This document shows, piece by piece, positions 17,315 to 25,871 of a DNA stretch of 41,371 bases. Both the position numbers and the translations under genes were made by a program. This DNA is from Rugamonas violacea (GTDB taxonomy: Bacteria; Pseudomonadota; Gammaproteobacteria; Burkholderiales; Burkholderiaceae_D), in NCBI RefSeq assembly GCF_016461825.1, contig NZ_JAEMNU010000036.1:1-41371 (forward strand), read 5' to 3'. Every line of letters starts with the position of its first letter. Within the stretch, counting starts at the first letter, position 1. The notes below the pieces were generated by a model, which did no database searches, was not told where the DNA came from, and was given only the letters and a program-made list of their open reading frames with translations.

Positions 17315-17328
17315 AATTATTCGCTTTT

Positions 17329-18204
17329 ATGCCTGTCGACCACTACGAAAATTTCCCGGTTGCATCAATTTTGTTGCCCCGCCGTCTACGCCCCGCCGTC
17401 GAAGCGATCTACGCCTTCGCCCGCAGCGCCGACGATCTGGCCGACGAGGGCGACGCCACGCCGGAACAACGCCTCGCCGCCCTGGCCGCCTACGAGACGG
17501 CGCTGGACCGCATCGAACGGGGCGAAACCGGCCACGATCCGCTGTTCGAACGGCTGGCCGGCGTCGTCGCCCAGTACCAGCTGCCGCTGCGGCCGTTGCG
17601 CGACCTGCTGTCCGCCTTCAAGCAGGACGTCAGCGTCAGCCGCTACGCCAGCTACGACGCCCTGCTCGACTACTGCGCCCGCTCGGCCAACCCGGTCGGC
17701 CTGATGATGTTAACACTGTACCAACAAGCCGATGAAGAGAATGTACGCGATTCCGACGCCATCTGCACGGCCCTACAGCTCATCAATTTCCTGCAGGACG
17801 TGGCGATCGACCTGCACAAGGAACGCATCTACCTGCCGCTGGAGGACCTGAACCGCTACGCCATCTCGCCGGCCGCGCTGGGCCACGTCGACGCGCGGCC
17901 GCGCTGGCGCTCGATGATGAAGTTCGAAGTCGAGCGCACCCGCGCCCTGATGCTGAGCGGCGCGCCGCTGGCGCTGCGCCTGCGCGGCCGCATCGGCTTC
18001 GAGCTGCGCCTGGTGGTGCAAGGCGGCCTGGCCATCCTCGACGCCATCGAAGCGGTCGAATACGATGTCTTCCGCCGTCGGCCGCAGCTGGTCAGGCGCG
18101 ACTGGCTGCGCATCTTCTGGCGCGCGTTGCGCATGAAAAGCCAGCTGAAGGCGCGCGCCAAGGTGCAGCAGGGGCGCGTGCGCATCAGCCAGGAAACCCA
18201 ATAG
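17329..18204 (+). CDS. hpnC: Hydroxysqualene synthase HpnC
   Basis: In bacterial hopanoid producers, HpnD makes presqualene diphosphate from two farnesyl diphosphates, HpnC converts it to hydroxysqualene, and HpnE reduces this to squalene. The 291-residue product has the trans-isoprenyl diphosphate synthase fold. Its first aspartate motif is DDLAD at 35-39, and its second is QDVAIDLHKERIYLP at 156-170. The C-terminal region is basic. It is the first of hpnC-hpnD-hpnE on the plus strand. There is no visible ribosome site before the ATG, and the promoter -10 ends 14 bases upstream, which suggests a leaderless or short-leader mRNA. Confidence 0.93.
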   Translation: MPVDHYENFPVASILLPRRLRPAVEAIYAFARSADDLADEGDATPEQRLAALAAYETALDRIERGETGHDPLFERLAGVVAQYQLPLRPLRDLLSAFKQDVSVSRYASYDALLDYCARSANPVGLMMLTLYQQADEENVRDSDAICTALQLINFLQDVAIDLHKERIYLPLEDLNRYAISPAALGHVDARPRWRSMMKFEVERTRALMLSGAPLALRLRGRIGFELRLVVQGGLAILDAIEAVEYDVFRRRPQLVRRDWLRIFWRALRMKSQLKARAKVQQGRVRISQETQ

Positions 18205-18336
18205 AGCGCGGCGTTGGCGCGCAGTCGGCGCCACAATCAACGTAAAAATGCCGGATCGGGGGAGCAAAAGGCCCCTCGCCAAGCGCGCCGCCCTATAGAA
18301 TAGCGGCTTCGATTGTCACCCCTTGCATTTTTGACC

Positions 18337-19170
18337 ATGTCCCCCGACGAATACTGCCAGCAAAAAACCGCCCAGAGCGGTTCCAGTTTCTACTACAGCT
18401 TCCTGTTCCTGACGCCGGAGCGGCGCCGCGCCATCACCGCGCTGTACGCCTTCTGCCGCGAGGTGGACGACACCGTCGACGAATGCACCGATGAATCGAT
18501 CGCCCGCGTCAAGCTGGCCTGGTGGCGCACGGAAATCGCCGGCATGTACGAGGGCAAGCAAAGCCATCCGGTGACCCAGGCGCTGCAACCGCATCTGCAA
18601 ACCTACAATCTGCAGCAACAGCATCTGCAGGCCATCATCGACGGCATGGAGATGGATCTGAACCAGACCCGCTACCTCGACTATCCGGCGCTGCAACGCT
18701 ATTGCTGGCACGTGGCCAGCGTGGTCGGCATCCTGTCGGCCAGCATCTTCGGCGCGACCAAGCCGGAAACCCTGGTGTATGCCGAAAAGCTGGGCCACGC
18801 CTTCCAGCTGACCAACATCATCCGCGACGTCGGCGAGGACGCCCGCAAGGGCCGCATCTATCTGCCGATCAACGAGTTGCAACAGTTCGGCGTCACGGCG
18901 GCCGACCTGCTCAACGCCCGCCACAGCGAGAACTTCGAGAACCTGATGAAGTTCCAGGTGGCCCGCGCCCAAGTGGCCTACGACGAAGCCTTCGCCCTGC
19001 TGCCCAAGGAAGACCGGCGCGCCCAGCGTCCCGGCCTGATCATGGCGGCCATCTACCGCACCCTGCTGACCGAGGTCGAGGCGGACGGCTACCACGTGCT
19101 CAAGCAGCGCATCTCGCTGACGCCGATCCGCAAACTGTGGCTGGCCTGGAAGACCTACGTTCGTGGCTGA
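18337..19170 (+). CDS. hpnD: Presqualene diphosphate synthase HpnD
   Basis: HpnD condenses two farnesyl diphosphates to presqualene diphosphate, the first committed step toward squalene. The 277-residue product begins MSPDEYCQQK, with DDTVD at 44-48 and the second motif RDVGED at 163-168 followed by ARKGRIYLP. It belongs to the squalene/phytoene synthase superfamily. I use the ATG at 18337; the longer reading begins at a TTG and adds residues outside the family N-terminus. It lies 132 bases after hpnC and overlaps hpnE. A TATAGAAT box about 40 bases upstream could give it an additional promoter. Confidence 0.93.
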   Translation: MSPDEYCQQKTAQSGSSFYYSFLFLTPERRRAITALYAFCREVDDTVDECTDESIARVKLAWWRTEIAGMYEGKQSHPVTQALQPHLQTYNLQQQHLQAIIDGMEMDLNQTRYLDYPALQRYCWHVASVVGILSASIFGATKPETLVYAEKLGHAFQLTNIIRDVGEDARKGRIYLPINELQQFGVTAADLLNARHSENFENLMKFQVARAQVAYDEAFALLPKEDRRAQRPGLIMAAIYRTLLTEVEADGYHVLKQRISLTPIRKLWLAWKTYVRG

Positions 19171-20575
19171 TGGCATGGGCGGCAAGAACGTCGCCGTGAT
19201 CGGCGCCGGCTGGGCCGGCTGCGCGGCGGCGGTGGAACTGGCCCGCGCCGGCCACCAGGTCACCCTGTTCGAGGCCGCCCGCACGCTGGGCGGCCGGGCC
19301 CGCCGGGTCGCCACCGACCGCCGGCAGCTCGACAACGGCCAGCACATCCTGCTCGGCGCCTACCGTGAAACCCTGCGCCTGATGGCGCTGCTCGGCGTTT
19401 CGCGTGAGGCCGCCCTGCTCGATCTGCCGCTGCAAATGCGCTACGCGCCGCACGCCGGCGGCATGGACTTTGTCGCGCCGCGCCTGCCGGCGCCGCTGCA
19501 CCTGCTGGTCGCCCTGCTGCGCGCCAAGGGCCTGGCGCGCGCCGACAAGATGTCCTTGGCGCGTTTTTCCAGCACGGCGCGCTGGATGGGTTGGCAGTTG
19601 CACAAGGATTGCAGCGTCAGCGAACTGCTGCAACGCTTCGACCAGACCGACCGGCTGATCCAGCTCATGTGGCGCCCGCTCTGCCTGGCGGCGCTGAACA
19701 CGCCGCCCGAGCGCGCCTCGGCCCAGGTCTTCCTCAACGTGCTGCGCGACAGCCTGGGCGCCAAACGCGCCGCCTCCGACATGCTGCTGCCGCGCGTCGA
19801 CCTGAGCGCGCTGCTGCCCGACGCCGCCGCCGCCTACATCAAGCAGCGCGGCGGCACCGTGCGTAGCGGCGCCAAGGTACGCCGTCTGCAACGCCAGGCC
19901 GACGACGCCAAGGCCGGCGCCGACGCCGCCGGCAGTTGGCGCCTGGAGGTCAGCGGCGAGGCCGTCGGCGGCACCTGGAGCGCCGCTTTCGACGGCGTGG
20001 TGCTGGCCTGCGCGCCGCCCCAGGCCGCCGTGCTGCTGCACGAGATCGCCGACACCGAGGCCGGCGTGGCCCAGCTGTGCGTCCAGCTGACCGCCTTCGA
20101 GGCCGAAAGCATCACCACCTGCTACCTGCAATACGACCCGGCGCTGCGCCTGGACCTGCCGATGTACGCGCTGGTTGACGCGCCCGAGCGCTACCACTGG
20201 GGCCAGTTCGTCTTCGACCGCGGCCAGCTCGACGCCGCCCAGGCCGGTCTGCTGGCGGTGGTGGTCAGCGCCTCGGCCGAGGCCGCCGCCATGGCCCAGC
20301 CGCTGCTGGCCGAAGCCATCGCCGTGCAGCTGGCCACCGTGTTCGAGCGGCCCGAGCTGGGCACGCCGCAGTGGTTCAAGGTCATCACCGAGAAGCGCGC
20401 CACCTTCGCCTGCACGCCGGGACTGCAACGTCCGGCCAACGCCACCGGCCTGGCCGGCCTGGCCATCGCCGGCGACTACACCGCCGGCGACTACCCGGCC
20501 ACCCTGGAGTCGGCCGTGCGCAGCGGCGTGACGGCCGCCGCCGGCCTGTGGGACGCGCCGCGCCGACCCGGCTGA
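19163..20575 (+). CDS. hpnE: Hydroxysqualene dehydroxylase HpnE
   Basis: HpnE is a flavin-dependent enzyme of the amine oxidase/phytoene desaturase superfamily that reduces hydroxysqualene to squalene. The product is about 470 residues. It opens with the FAD-binding GxGxxG motif VIGAGWAGCAAA, then TLFEAARTLGGRARR, and ends with the flavin-binding stretch GLAIAGDYTAGDYPATLESAV typical of this superfamily. The GTG at 19163 overlaps the hpnD stop by 8 bases. An ATG at 19175 is the alternative start. Coupled translation with hpnD is likely. A squalene-hopene cyclase gene is not found in this window. Confidence 0.94.
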   Translation: MADGMGGKNVAVIGAGWAGCAAAVELARAGHQVTLFEAARTLGGRARRVATDRRQLDNGQHILLGAYRETLRLMALLGVSREAALLDLPLQMRYAPHAGGMDFVAPRLPAPLHLLVALLRAKGLARADKMSLARFSSTARWMGWQLHKDCSVSELLQRFDQTDRLIQLMWRPLCLAALNTPPERASAQVFLNVLRDSLGAKRAASDMLLPRVDLSALLPDAAAAYIKQRGGTVRSGAKVRRLQRQADDAKAGADAAGSWRLEVSGEAVGGTWSAAFDGVVLACAPPQAAVLLHEIADTEAGVAQLCVQLTAFEAESITTCYLQYDPALRLDLPMYALVDAPERYHWGQFVFDRGQLDAAQAGLLAVVVSASAEAAAMAQPLLAEAIAVQLATVFERPELGTPQWFKVITEKRATFACTPGLQRPANATGLAGLAIAGDYTAGDYPATLESAVRSGVTAAAGLWDAPRRPG

Positions 20576-20693
20576 TCCACGCTGTATGTCGTCTGCTCCG
20601 CCAAATATGCAGCCTGTCGCATACCGGTGTCCGTCCGCCGTCCGTTTCCGTACAGTGGCAACATCGACCCACGCAGCACGACTGGACACCATC

Positions 20694-20849
20694 ATGAACC
20701 TCCGCCTCCGCCTCAAGACCATCGCCGTGCTCGCCTTCGTGGCGGCCAGCACCGTGGCCATCGTGCACGCCGAAGTTGGCGCGCCGGAGAGCACGGCGGA
20801 CCATCCATCACACATGCACGCGGGCAACATGCCGGCGTTGCAATACTAA
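20694..20849 (+). CDS. 51-aa exported peptide of unknown function
   Basis: The ORF begins MNLRLRLKTIAVLAFVAAS and has a clear signal peptide with probable cleavage after IVHA near residue 26. About 25 residues remain, rich in His and Met (HPSHMHAGNM) and ending ALQY. The His/Met content could bind a metal, but that is only a guess. It lies between hpnE and the DUF1700 gene on the same strand, about 118 bases after hpnE and 14 before the next start. No homologue is known to me. Confidence 0.45.
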   Translation: MNLRLRLKTIAVLAFVAASTVAIVHAEVGAPESTADHPSHMHAGNMPALQY

Positions 20850-20863
20850 GCTAAGCGCACACC

Positions 20864-21634
20864 ATGGGTAAGCTGGAATACCTCGACGCGCTCAAACGGG
20901 CCATGGCGGGATTGCCGCCGGAGACCGTGGCCAAGACCCTGGCCTACTACGAGCAGCGTTTCATCGACGGCCTGGCCGCCGGCCTGAGCGAGGCGGAGAT
21001 CCATGCCCAGCTCGACGAGCCGCGCAAGATCGCCATGACCCTGCGCGCCAACCGCCACCTCAACAGTTTCACGCAGAGCAAGAACCCGGTCAGCCTGGCG
21101 CGCATGCTGGTGTCCTTCATCGGCCTGGCCATCTTCAACCTGTTCATGCTGATCCCGGCGATGGTGTACGGCTGCCTGCTGCTCACCGTCTACATTTCGG
21201 CGATGACGTTTTACGTCAGCGGCATCGCCGTGACGGCCAGCGCCCTGTCCGGCCAGAACGAACTGGTGCTGGAGGGACCGCTGCGCCACCTCATCATCGA
21301 CAACGACGGCGACGACGACGACCTGGCCCAGGCCAAAATGGCCATCAACGAAATGGGCATCCAGATCTACCGCGATCCCAAGACGGCCTCGGCGCGGCCG
21401 GACGACGGCAGCAAGCCCAAGCTGCTGGAGCGGGCCGAAGCGGTGGCCGGCGGCGGCCTGCACATCACCACCGAACTCGACAGCGGAGCGCGCAGCACGC
21501 AAACCTTCGTCGGCCTCGGCCTGGTGCTGGCCGGCATCGTCTTGTCGATGGTCAGCGTGGTGGTGACGCGCTACACGGTGCTCGGCGCCAAACGCTATGC
21601 GGCGATGAATTTTTCGCTGCTGAGGGGGCGATGA
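20864..21634 (+). CDS. DUF1700-family integral membrane protein
   Basis: The 256-residue product starts MGKLEYLDALKRAMAGLPPE, with the repeated short-helix N-terminal segment typical of DUF1700 (HAAS) proteins. Two hydrophobic segments follow at about residues 84-130 (ARMLVSFIGLAIFNLFMLIP and onward). An acidic patch NDGDDDDLAQ and a C-terminal membrane helix (about 223-243) are also visible. Such proteins are often encoded beside PadR-type regulators or DUF2807/head-GIN proteins and are thought to act in envelope sensing. Here the next gene is a head-GIN protein, supporting a functional pair. No PadR regulator is adjacent. Confidence 0.7.
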   Translation: MGKLEYLDALKRAMAGLPPETVAKTLAYYEQRFIDGLAAGLSEAEIHAQLDEPRKIAMTLRANRHLNSFTQSKNPVSLARMLVSFIGLAIFNLFMLIPAMVYGCLLLTVYISAMTFYVSGIAVTASALSGQNELVLEGPLRHLIIDNDGDDDDLAQAKMAINEMGIQIYRDPKTASARPDDGSKPKLLERAEAVAGGGLHITTELDSGARSTQTFVGLGLVLAGIVLSMVSVVVTRYTVLGAKRYAAMNFSLLRGR

Positions 21635-21668
21635 TGCGCCCGTCCGCCAGCAAACAGGAGGGCCGCCC

Positions 21669-22478
21669 ATGCGCTCGCTAATCAAACTCGGCGTCGGCAT
21701 GCTGCTGCTGGCCTTCGTGCTGATCGGCATTTCGTACAGCATGCTGCGCGCCTACGGCAGCGCCAACCCGTCCAGCGCGGCGGGCCGGGCGCCCGCCAGC
21801 GAAGTGCGCACTGTCGGCCGCAACGTCACCATCGTCGAGCTGAACGGCCCGATCGACCTGACCCTGCGCCAGGGCAGCACGCCCTTCCTCAAGGTGCGCG
21901 GCGAACAACGCCTGCTGGGCAATATCGAAACCGTGCAGGAAGGCGGCACCTTGCACATCGGCACCAAGGGCATGCTGCTGCACCACCGCCGGCCGCTGCA
22001 GGTCGAACTGGTGTTGCCGGCGCTCGAGCAACTCGACGTGCGCGGCAACGGCGACAGCACCATCAACGGCTTCAGTGGCGAGCGCGTCTCGCTGCAGCTC
22101 TACGGCAGCGGCAACATCACCTTCAACGGCCGCTACAAGCAGGTCTCCGCCGGCGTGCACGGCAGCGGAGACATCAACATGAACACCGGCAACAGCGACG
22201 CGGTCGAGCTGGAAATGGTCGGCTCGGGGCGGCTGGTCTCGGCCGGCGCCTGCAAGGATCTGAGCGCCGAGTTGACCGGTTCGGGCGACCTGGACGCCCG
22301 CCATTTGGCCTCGGACAAGGTGCGCGTGCACCTGAAGGGTTCGGGCACCACCCAGGTGTTCGCCCGCCGCGAGGCCGACCTGGAGCTGCGCGGCAGCGGC
22401 GACATCCGCGTCTACGGCAATCCCGACCAGCGCAACGTCAACCGCACCGGCTCGGGCGAGGTCAGCTGGAACCACTAG
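21669..22478 (+). CDS. Head-GIN (DUF2807) domain protein, membrane-anchored
   Basis: The 269-residue product has an N-terminal transmembrane or signal segment (MRSLIKLGVGMLLLAFVLIG) and a periplasmic beta-helix domain. That domain shows the DUF2807 repeats with recurring G-S-G(-D) turns: YGSGN, HGSGDIN, VGSGRL, TGSGDL, KGSGT, RGSGDI and TGSGEV. Such repeats build a right-handed beta-solenoid. It follows the DUF1700 gene by 34 bases and ends at a terminator, so the two form one unit. Its biochemical role is unknown; a ligand- or envelope-sensing role is plausible. Confidence 0.8.
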   Translation: MRSLIKLGVGMLLLAFVLIGISYSMLRAYGSANPSSAAGRAPASEVRTVGRNVTIVELNGPIDLTLRQGSTPFLKVRGEQRLLGNIETVQEGGTLHIGTKGMLLHHRRPLQVELVLPALEQLDVRGNGDSTINGFSGERVSLQLYGSGNITFNGRYKQVSAGVHGSGDINMNTGNSDAVELEMVGSGRLVSAGACKDLSAELTGSGDLDARHLASDKVRVHLKGSGTTQVFARREADLELRGSGDIRVYGNPDQRNVNRTGSGEVSWNH

Positions 22479-22501
22479 GCAAGTCGCCGGAGACTTAGCT
22501 T

Positions 22502-22527
22502 AAAAACGCGGCTTGCCGCGTTTTTTT
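22502..22527 (+). terminator. Terminator after the head-GIN gene
   Basis: CGCGGC (22507-22512), loop TT, GCCGCG (22515-22520), followed by seven T. It ends the plus-strand unit that starts at hpnC or at the DUF1700 gene. Confidence 0.9.
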
Positions 22528-22787
22528 GTGGGTGCTGAAATACGAAACTTCGGCATGAAAACACAAGTCGATTGCCGGGAGTCGGGCGCTTCCGCCCCGA
22601 AGCGGCGTTGTTGCATAAAGCGTCAGTAGTGACGTCTGATGTTTACGCGCAGCAGGCCGTGCAGCGGGGCTGTTAACGTTTACCGGACTTGCGTAGATTC
22701 TGATCTTTTGCCTAATTCGCTTGCCGCTGCGCGCGCTGCAGGGCTTCGCAACGAGCATGACGAAGCTCGCTTTTCCCGATTTGCCCC

Positions 22788-23096
22788 GTGCCCAACTACC
22801 CGACGCTGTCGCGCCGCGCGCACGATCTCGATCAAATCCCGCCAGACACGAGCATTGATATCGTCAGCGGCGATAGTGCTTACGACACCAGGCAATGCCA
22901 CGCGGCCATCGCCCGGCGCAATGCCGAGCCGTCGATCCCGCCGCGCGATGGAGCGGCGCCCTGGCCACAACGCACACCGGGCACGGCATGGCGCAACGCG
23001 GCGATCGACGCCATCGCCGCCGACAGTCGGCGCCACTGGAAGGCAGTCAGCGGCTACCACCGGCGCTCGCTCGCCGAAACACGAGATGTTTGCTGA
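22788..23096 (+). pseudogene. Decayed IS5-family (DDE) transposase
   Basis: The frame keeps pieces of an IS5-type transposase. VPNYPTLSRRAHDL corresponds to the N-terminal helix-turn-helix region. SGDSAYDTRQCH contains the second catalytic aspartate, and WKAVSGYHRRSLAE contains the catalytic glutamate. Between the first and second pieces most of the expected protein (including the first catalytic aspartate) is missing. After the glutamate the frame is lost. The upstream 22605-22620 GCGTTGTTGCATAAAG resembles an IS5-type terminal repeat, but no matching right end is visible. The element cannot move by itself. The window from 22530 to 23283 has no other gene. Confidence 0.75.
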
Positions 23097-23283
23097 AAAT
23101 CCTCTACGCTCGAACCTACATGACCTTTGCGGCCCGCATGCTTACGCTGCCGCATGGATCGCTTACAACTGACAGGCCCGCGCCGGGGGAGCCATTGAAC
23201 GCCAGCGCGAGAGCGATGGCGGACCGTGTTGTAATGACAACGGCACCGCCACTGCGGCGAGCATGCGCGGAAACGCTCTCCCC

Positions 23284-23889
23284 CTACTGCCCAACACACT
23301 GCTGAAGCATGTTCGCAGCAGGATTGGCCGTACCGCCATTGAGTGTGAGGAAAGCGCCCGTCGGGATAGGAATCATCGTCGTGCCACCGGGGGTCGGAGT
23401 AAAGTTGCTTGGGTCTAACACTGCGATGCCCAGCATGAGGTCGGCCCCACCGGAGATGCCCGCGGTGCTCCAGATTTCAACCGCAGTGCCTGGCACTGCA
23501 AATTGTTCCAGCACACACGCTACATGAAAGGTAGGCGTCCCGTTATTGGTGAACGTTGCACCCAGGGCGACATAACCTGCCGGCGCAGTAGGAACAAACA
23601 GATAGCCATTTTCCCCGCCAGTCACACCTTCGGTACTCCACACCTGGGTCCATCCGGTGGAGGGGACGACATTGACGCCGTCAACGGCGGCCACCAGAAA
23701 AGAGGATGCAGGGATGCTATCGGTGATGGCCATGGAACCGAACTGCAGGAAACCATACGGCAAATTGCCGTCCGGATTTACAAACGATCCATTTTCACCG
23801 CCGTTCACCCCACCGGTGTTCCAGCCGTCCTGCGCGCCACTGTAATAGGCTAAATTGATCATGTTAACGGTTTGGGTTGCGTTGCTCAT
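23284..23889 (-). CDS. Vps62-like three-repeat protein
   Basis: The 201-residue product starts MSNATQTVNMINLAYYSG at an ATG preceded by a strong AAGGAG. Three tandem units share W(N/S)T-x-G(V/I)-x-GG: WNTGGVNGGENG, WSTEGVTGGENG and WSTAGISGGADL. After the second comes a segment FVPTAPAGYVALGATF. This pattern (WST...GG..G..F..P..P.GY..LG) resembles the Vps62 (DUF946) family of eukaryotes and some bacteria, which has a beta-prism-like fold. There is no signal peptide, so it would be cytosolic or released by another route. It lies alone in a decayed region beside a transposase relic, suggesting acquisition by transfer. The function is unknown. Confidence 0.6.
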   Translation of the reverse strand: MSNATQTVNMINLAYYSGAQDGWNTGGVNGGENGSFVNPDGNLPYGFLQFGSMAITDSIPASSFLVAAVDGVNVVPSTGWTQVWSTEGVTGGENGYLFVPTAPAGYVALGATFTNNGTPTFHVACVLEQFAVPGTAVEIWSTAGISGGADLMLGIAVLDPSNFTPTPGGTTMIPIPTGAFLTLNGGTANPAANMLQQCVGQ

Positions 23890-24704
23890 TTCAAACTCCT
23901 TCAAGGTTGGTTGATTGCAGATACACTGCAGAAGAGGTATTACATTGCTCGGCGTGCACCGGGCCATGGCGCGTCCAGCGATGGGCCCTTTCATCCTTCA
24001 TACAAACGCCGTTTGCGCGCCACCGCAAGCGGAGCTGGCTATACACCATGGCGTGGCAGCGAGGGCGGACTTGCCCATACCACGACGAGTCTGGTTCATA
24101 GCGATCCTCGTTGGGTGGATTCAAACAAGCGCGACCAGCATGTTGGCGGCGCTTTGCAATTCGAATACCTTGGGGTCAGCTTAGGGCTACGTAGATGGCG
24201 CAGTAAGTATCTTCACGTAACACTAGGAGTGTTACCTTGAACCTGCCGGTTATGCCGGCCAGGCCCACACATCAGGCAGCCCAGTTCAACTGCATTGACG
24301 CCTGCGCCGGACGAAAAAAAAGCCCTTGAAAATCAGAGGCCTTCTTTTCTTGACTGCCGGGACCGGCAGCACATGCCGATTCCGGAATTATTCCCACTCC
24401 GAAATCCGGCCGGCGCCGGATTGTTCCGGTCTAACCTATGGCCGCAACAACATGCGCGAGCGTGCCAATGGCGGTTGAACCAGTCACACGATCGGCGCCC
24501 GTTCCGCTTGCCCCGCCCGCCCATAGACCCCTTCTCGGCAACGTGACGAAACGCCCACCGGCTACACTCCTTGCGCCGCCTCCGCCCATGAGCATCCATC
24601 GTCAACCTCCCGTCCCGACCAAAATAGTTATCAGTTAATGATGCTAACAAGGTAATATTTCAACCAGTCATCAATATCCATCCACTTAGATTGGAACAAC
24701 CACG
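23890..24704. other. Gene-poor region between the Vps62-like gene and the GH5 gene
   Basis: No convincing long ORF is present. On the minus strand a 33-codon ORF (24099-23998) begins MNQTRRGMGKSALAAT after GAGG and may be a leader peptide or relic; it is weak. A perfect dyad at 24217-24235 and an imperfect hairpin with an A/T tract near 24313-24350 are the only notable structures. The last 100 bases, AT-rich, probably hold the GH5 promoter. Confidence 0.4.
24217..24235. promoter_or_regulatory. Perfect dyad, possible regulator operator
   Basis: The sequence GTAACACTAGGAGTGTTAC is an 8-bp inverted repeat with a 3-base spacer. On the minus strand TTCAAG lies just upstream and GATACT just downstream, and the small ORF at 24099-23998 and the Vps62-like gene lie further on. 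This resembles the MerR-type layout of a dyad between -35 and -10, but the spacing of 24 bases is longer than usual. No regulator gene is adjacent. Confidence 0.35.
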
Positions 24705-25871
24705 ATGCGTCTCAAGAAGCTCCTTACCGCGACTGTGTTCGCCCTCCTCGCCGGCAGCGCGTTCGCCGGCCCCCTCAGCGTCAGCAACGGCCAGTTCATC
24801 AAGGACGGCAAGCCCTATTATGGCGTCGGCATCAATTATCACGATGCCTTCGCGCGCTACGCGGCCAATGGCAACGACATGACGTGGAAGACCGGATTGG
24901 CGACGCTGAAGAGCTATAACGTCCCCTTCATCCGCATCGGCACGACCGGTTTCTATCCCAACGACATCAATGCCAACTATCTGAACCGGAAAGCGGTGTT
25001 CTACGCGCGGCTCGACGCCTTCATGGACGAGGCCGCCGCCCAGGGCATCGGCGTGGTGCTCGACTTGTTCTTCAACTGGACGGCGTATGCCGACATCAAG
25101 GGCGAACATATGCCCGCCTGGGGCGACCACAATAGCGAGACCCGCAAGTTGATGCGCAGCATCACGACCGAAATCGTCACGCGCTACAAGGATCACCGCG
25201 CCTTGTGGGCCTGGGAATTTGCCAACGAAGCCAACGCCCTGATGGACTTGCCCAATGACAATAGCCAATGGATGCCGAGTTCCCCGGCGAACCAATCGCC
25301 ACTGCGCACCACGGCCGACAATATCGTCCCGGCGACCATCATCAACGCATTGGCCGACTTCGCCACCACCGTGCGTTCGATCGACAGCCGCACACCCATC
25401 TTCAGCGGCAACGACCGTCCGCAGCAGAGCGCCTACCATCTCAGCCTGACACCGCTGAGCTGGGCGCAGGACACCCCGGCGCAATTCGGCGCCATGATGA
25501 GCCGCAACGACCCGGCGCCCCTCGACACCTTGTCCATCCATCTGTATCAGACGGCGGAGGGGAAATACTTCGGCAGTCTTTACAGCACCTATAACGACAT
25601 CATCGCCGCCGCCATGGCCCAGTCGGCGATCGATGGCCGGCCCCTGTTCCTGGGCGAGTTCGGCGCGATCGAGGTGACGGCGACGGCGGGCAACCATGGC
25701 AAGTTCGACCAGGTCGCCGCCGCCATCCTCGCCAACCGGGTGCAAATGTCCTCGCTGTGGGTCTACGATCTGACACACCAGAACGCCACCTGGAACATCA
25801 CCACCACCAACGCGCGGGCCTACCAGCTCGACGCGATCAAGACCATGAACGAGAAAATGGGCCACTGGTAG
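24705..25871 (+). CDS. Secreted glycoside hydrolase family 5 (cellulase/mannanase-like)
   Basis: The 388-residue product has a signal peptide (MRLKKLLTATVFALLAGSAFA). A TIM-barrel glycosidase of the GH5 clan follows. The acid/base glutamate is probably residue 175 in EFANEANAL, and the nucleophile glutamate residue 318 in FLGEFGAIE. Conserved aromatic residues such as the WEFANE tryptophan and HLYQ motifs support a sugar-binding cleft. It likely cleaves a plant or microbial beta-glucan or mannan. It stands alone, followed by a convergently unrelated lipoprotein gene on the same strand. The precise substrate cannot be assigned. Confidence 0.85.
   Translation: MRLKKLLTATVFALLAGSAFAGPLSVSNGQFIKDGKPYYGVGINYHDAFARYAANGNDMTWKTGLATLKSYNVPFIRIGTTGFYPNDINANYLNRKAVFYARLDAFMDEAAAQGIGVVLDLFFNWTAYADIKGEHMPAWGDHNSETRKLMRSITTEIVTRYKDHRALWAWEFANEANALMDLPNDNSQWMPSSPANQSPLRTTADNIVPATIINALADFATTVRSIDSRTPIFSGNDRPQQSAYHLSLTPLSWAQDTPAQFGAMMSRNDPAPLDTLSIHLYQTAEGKYFGSLYSTYNDIIAAAMAQSAIDGRPLFLGEFGAIEVTATAGNHGKFDQVAAAILANRVQMSSLWVYDLTHQNATWNITTTNARAYQLDAIKTMNEKMGHW

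Noticed and set aside
23891..24124. 77-codon ORF upstream of the Vps62-like gene
   Set aside because: Its composition and lack of domain suggest chance; the 33-codon ORF in another frame has the better ribosome site.
24333..24650. 105-codon minus-strand ORF
   Set aside because: Arg/Gly/Cys-rich, no ribosome site and no family; likely chance.
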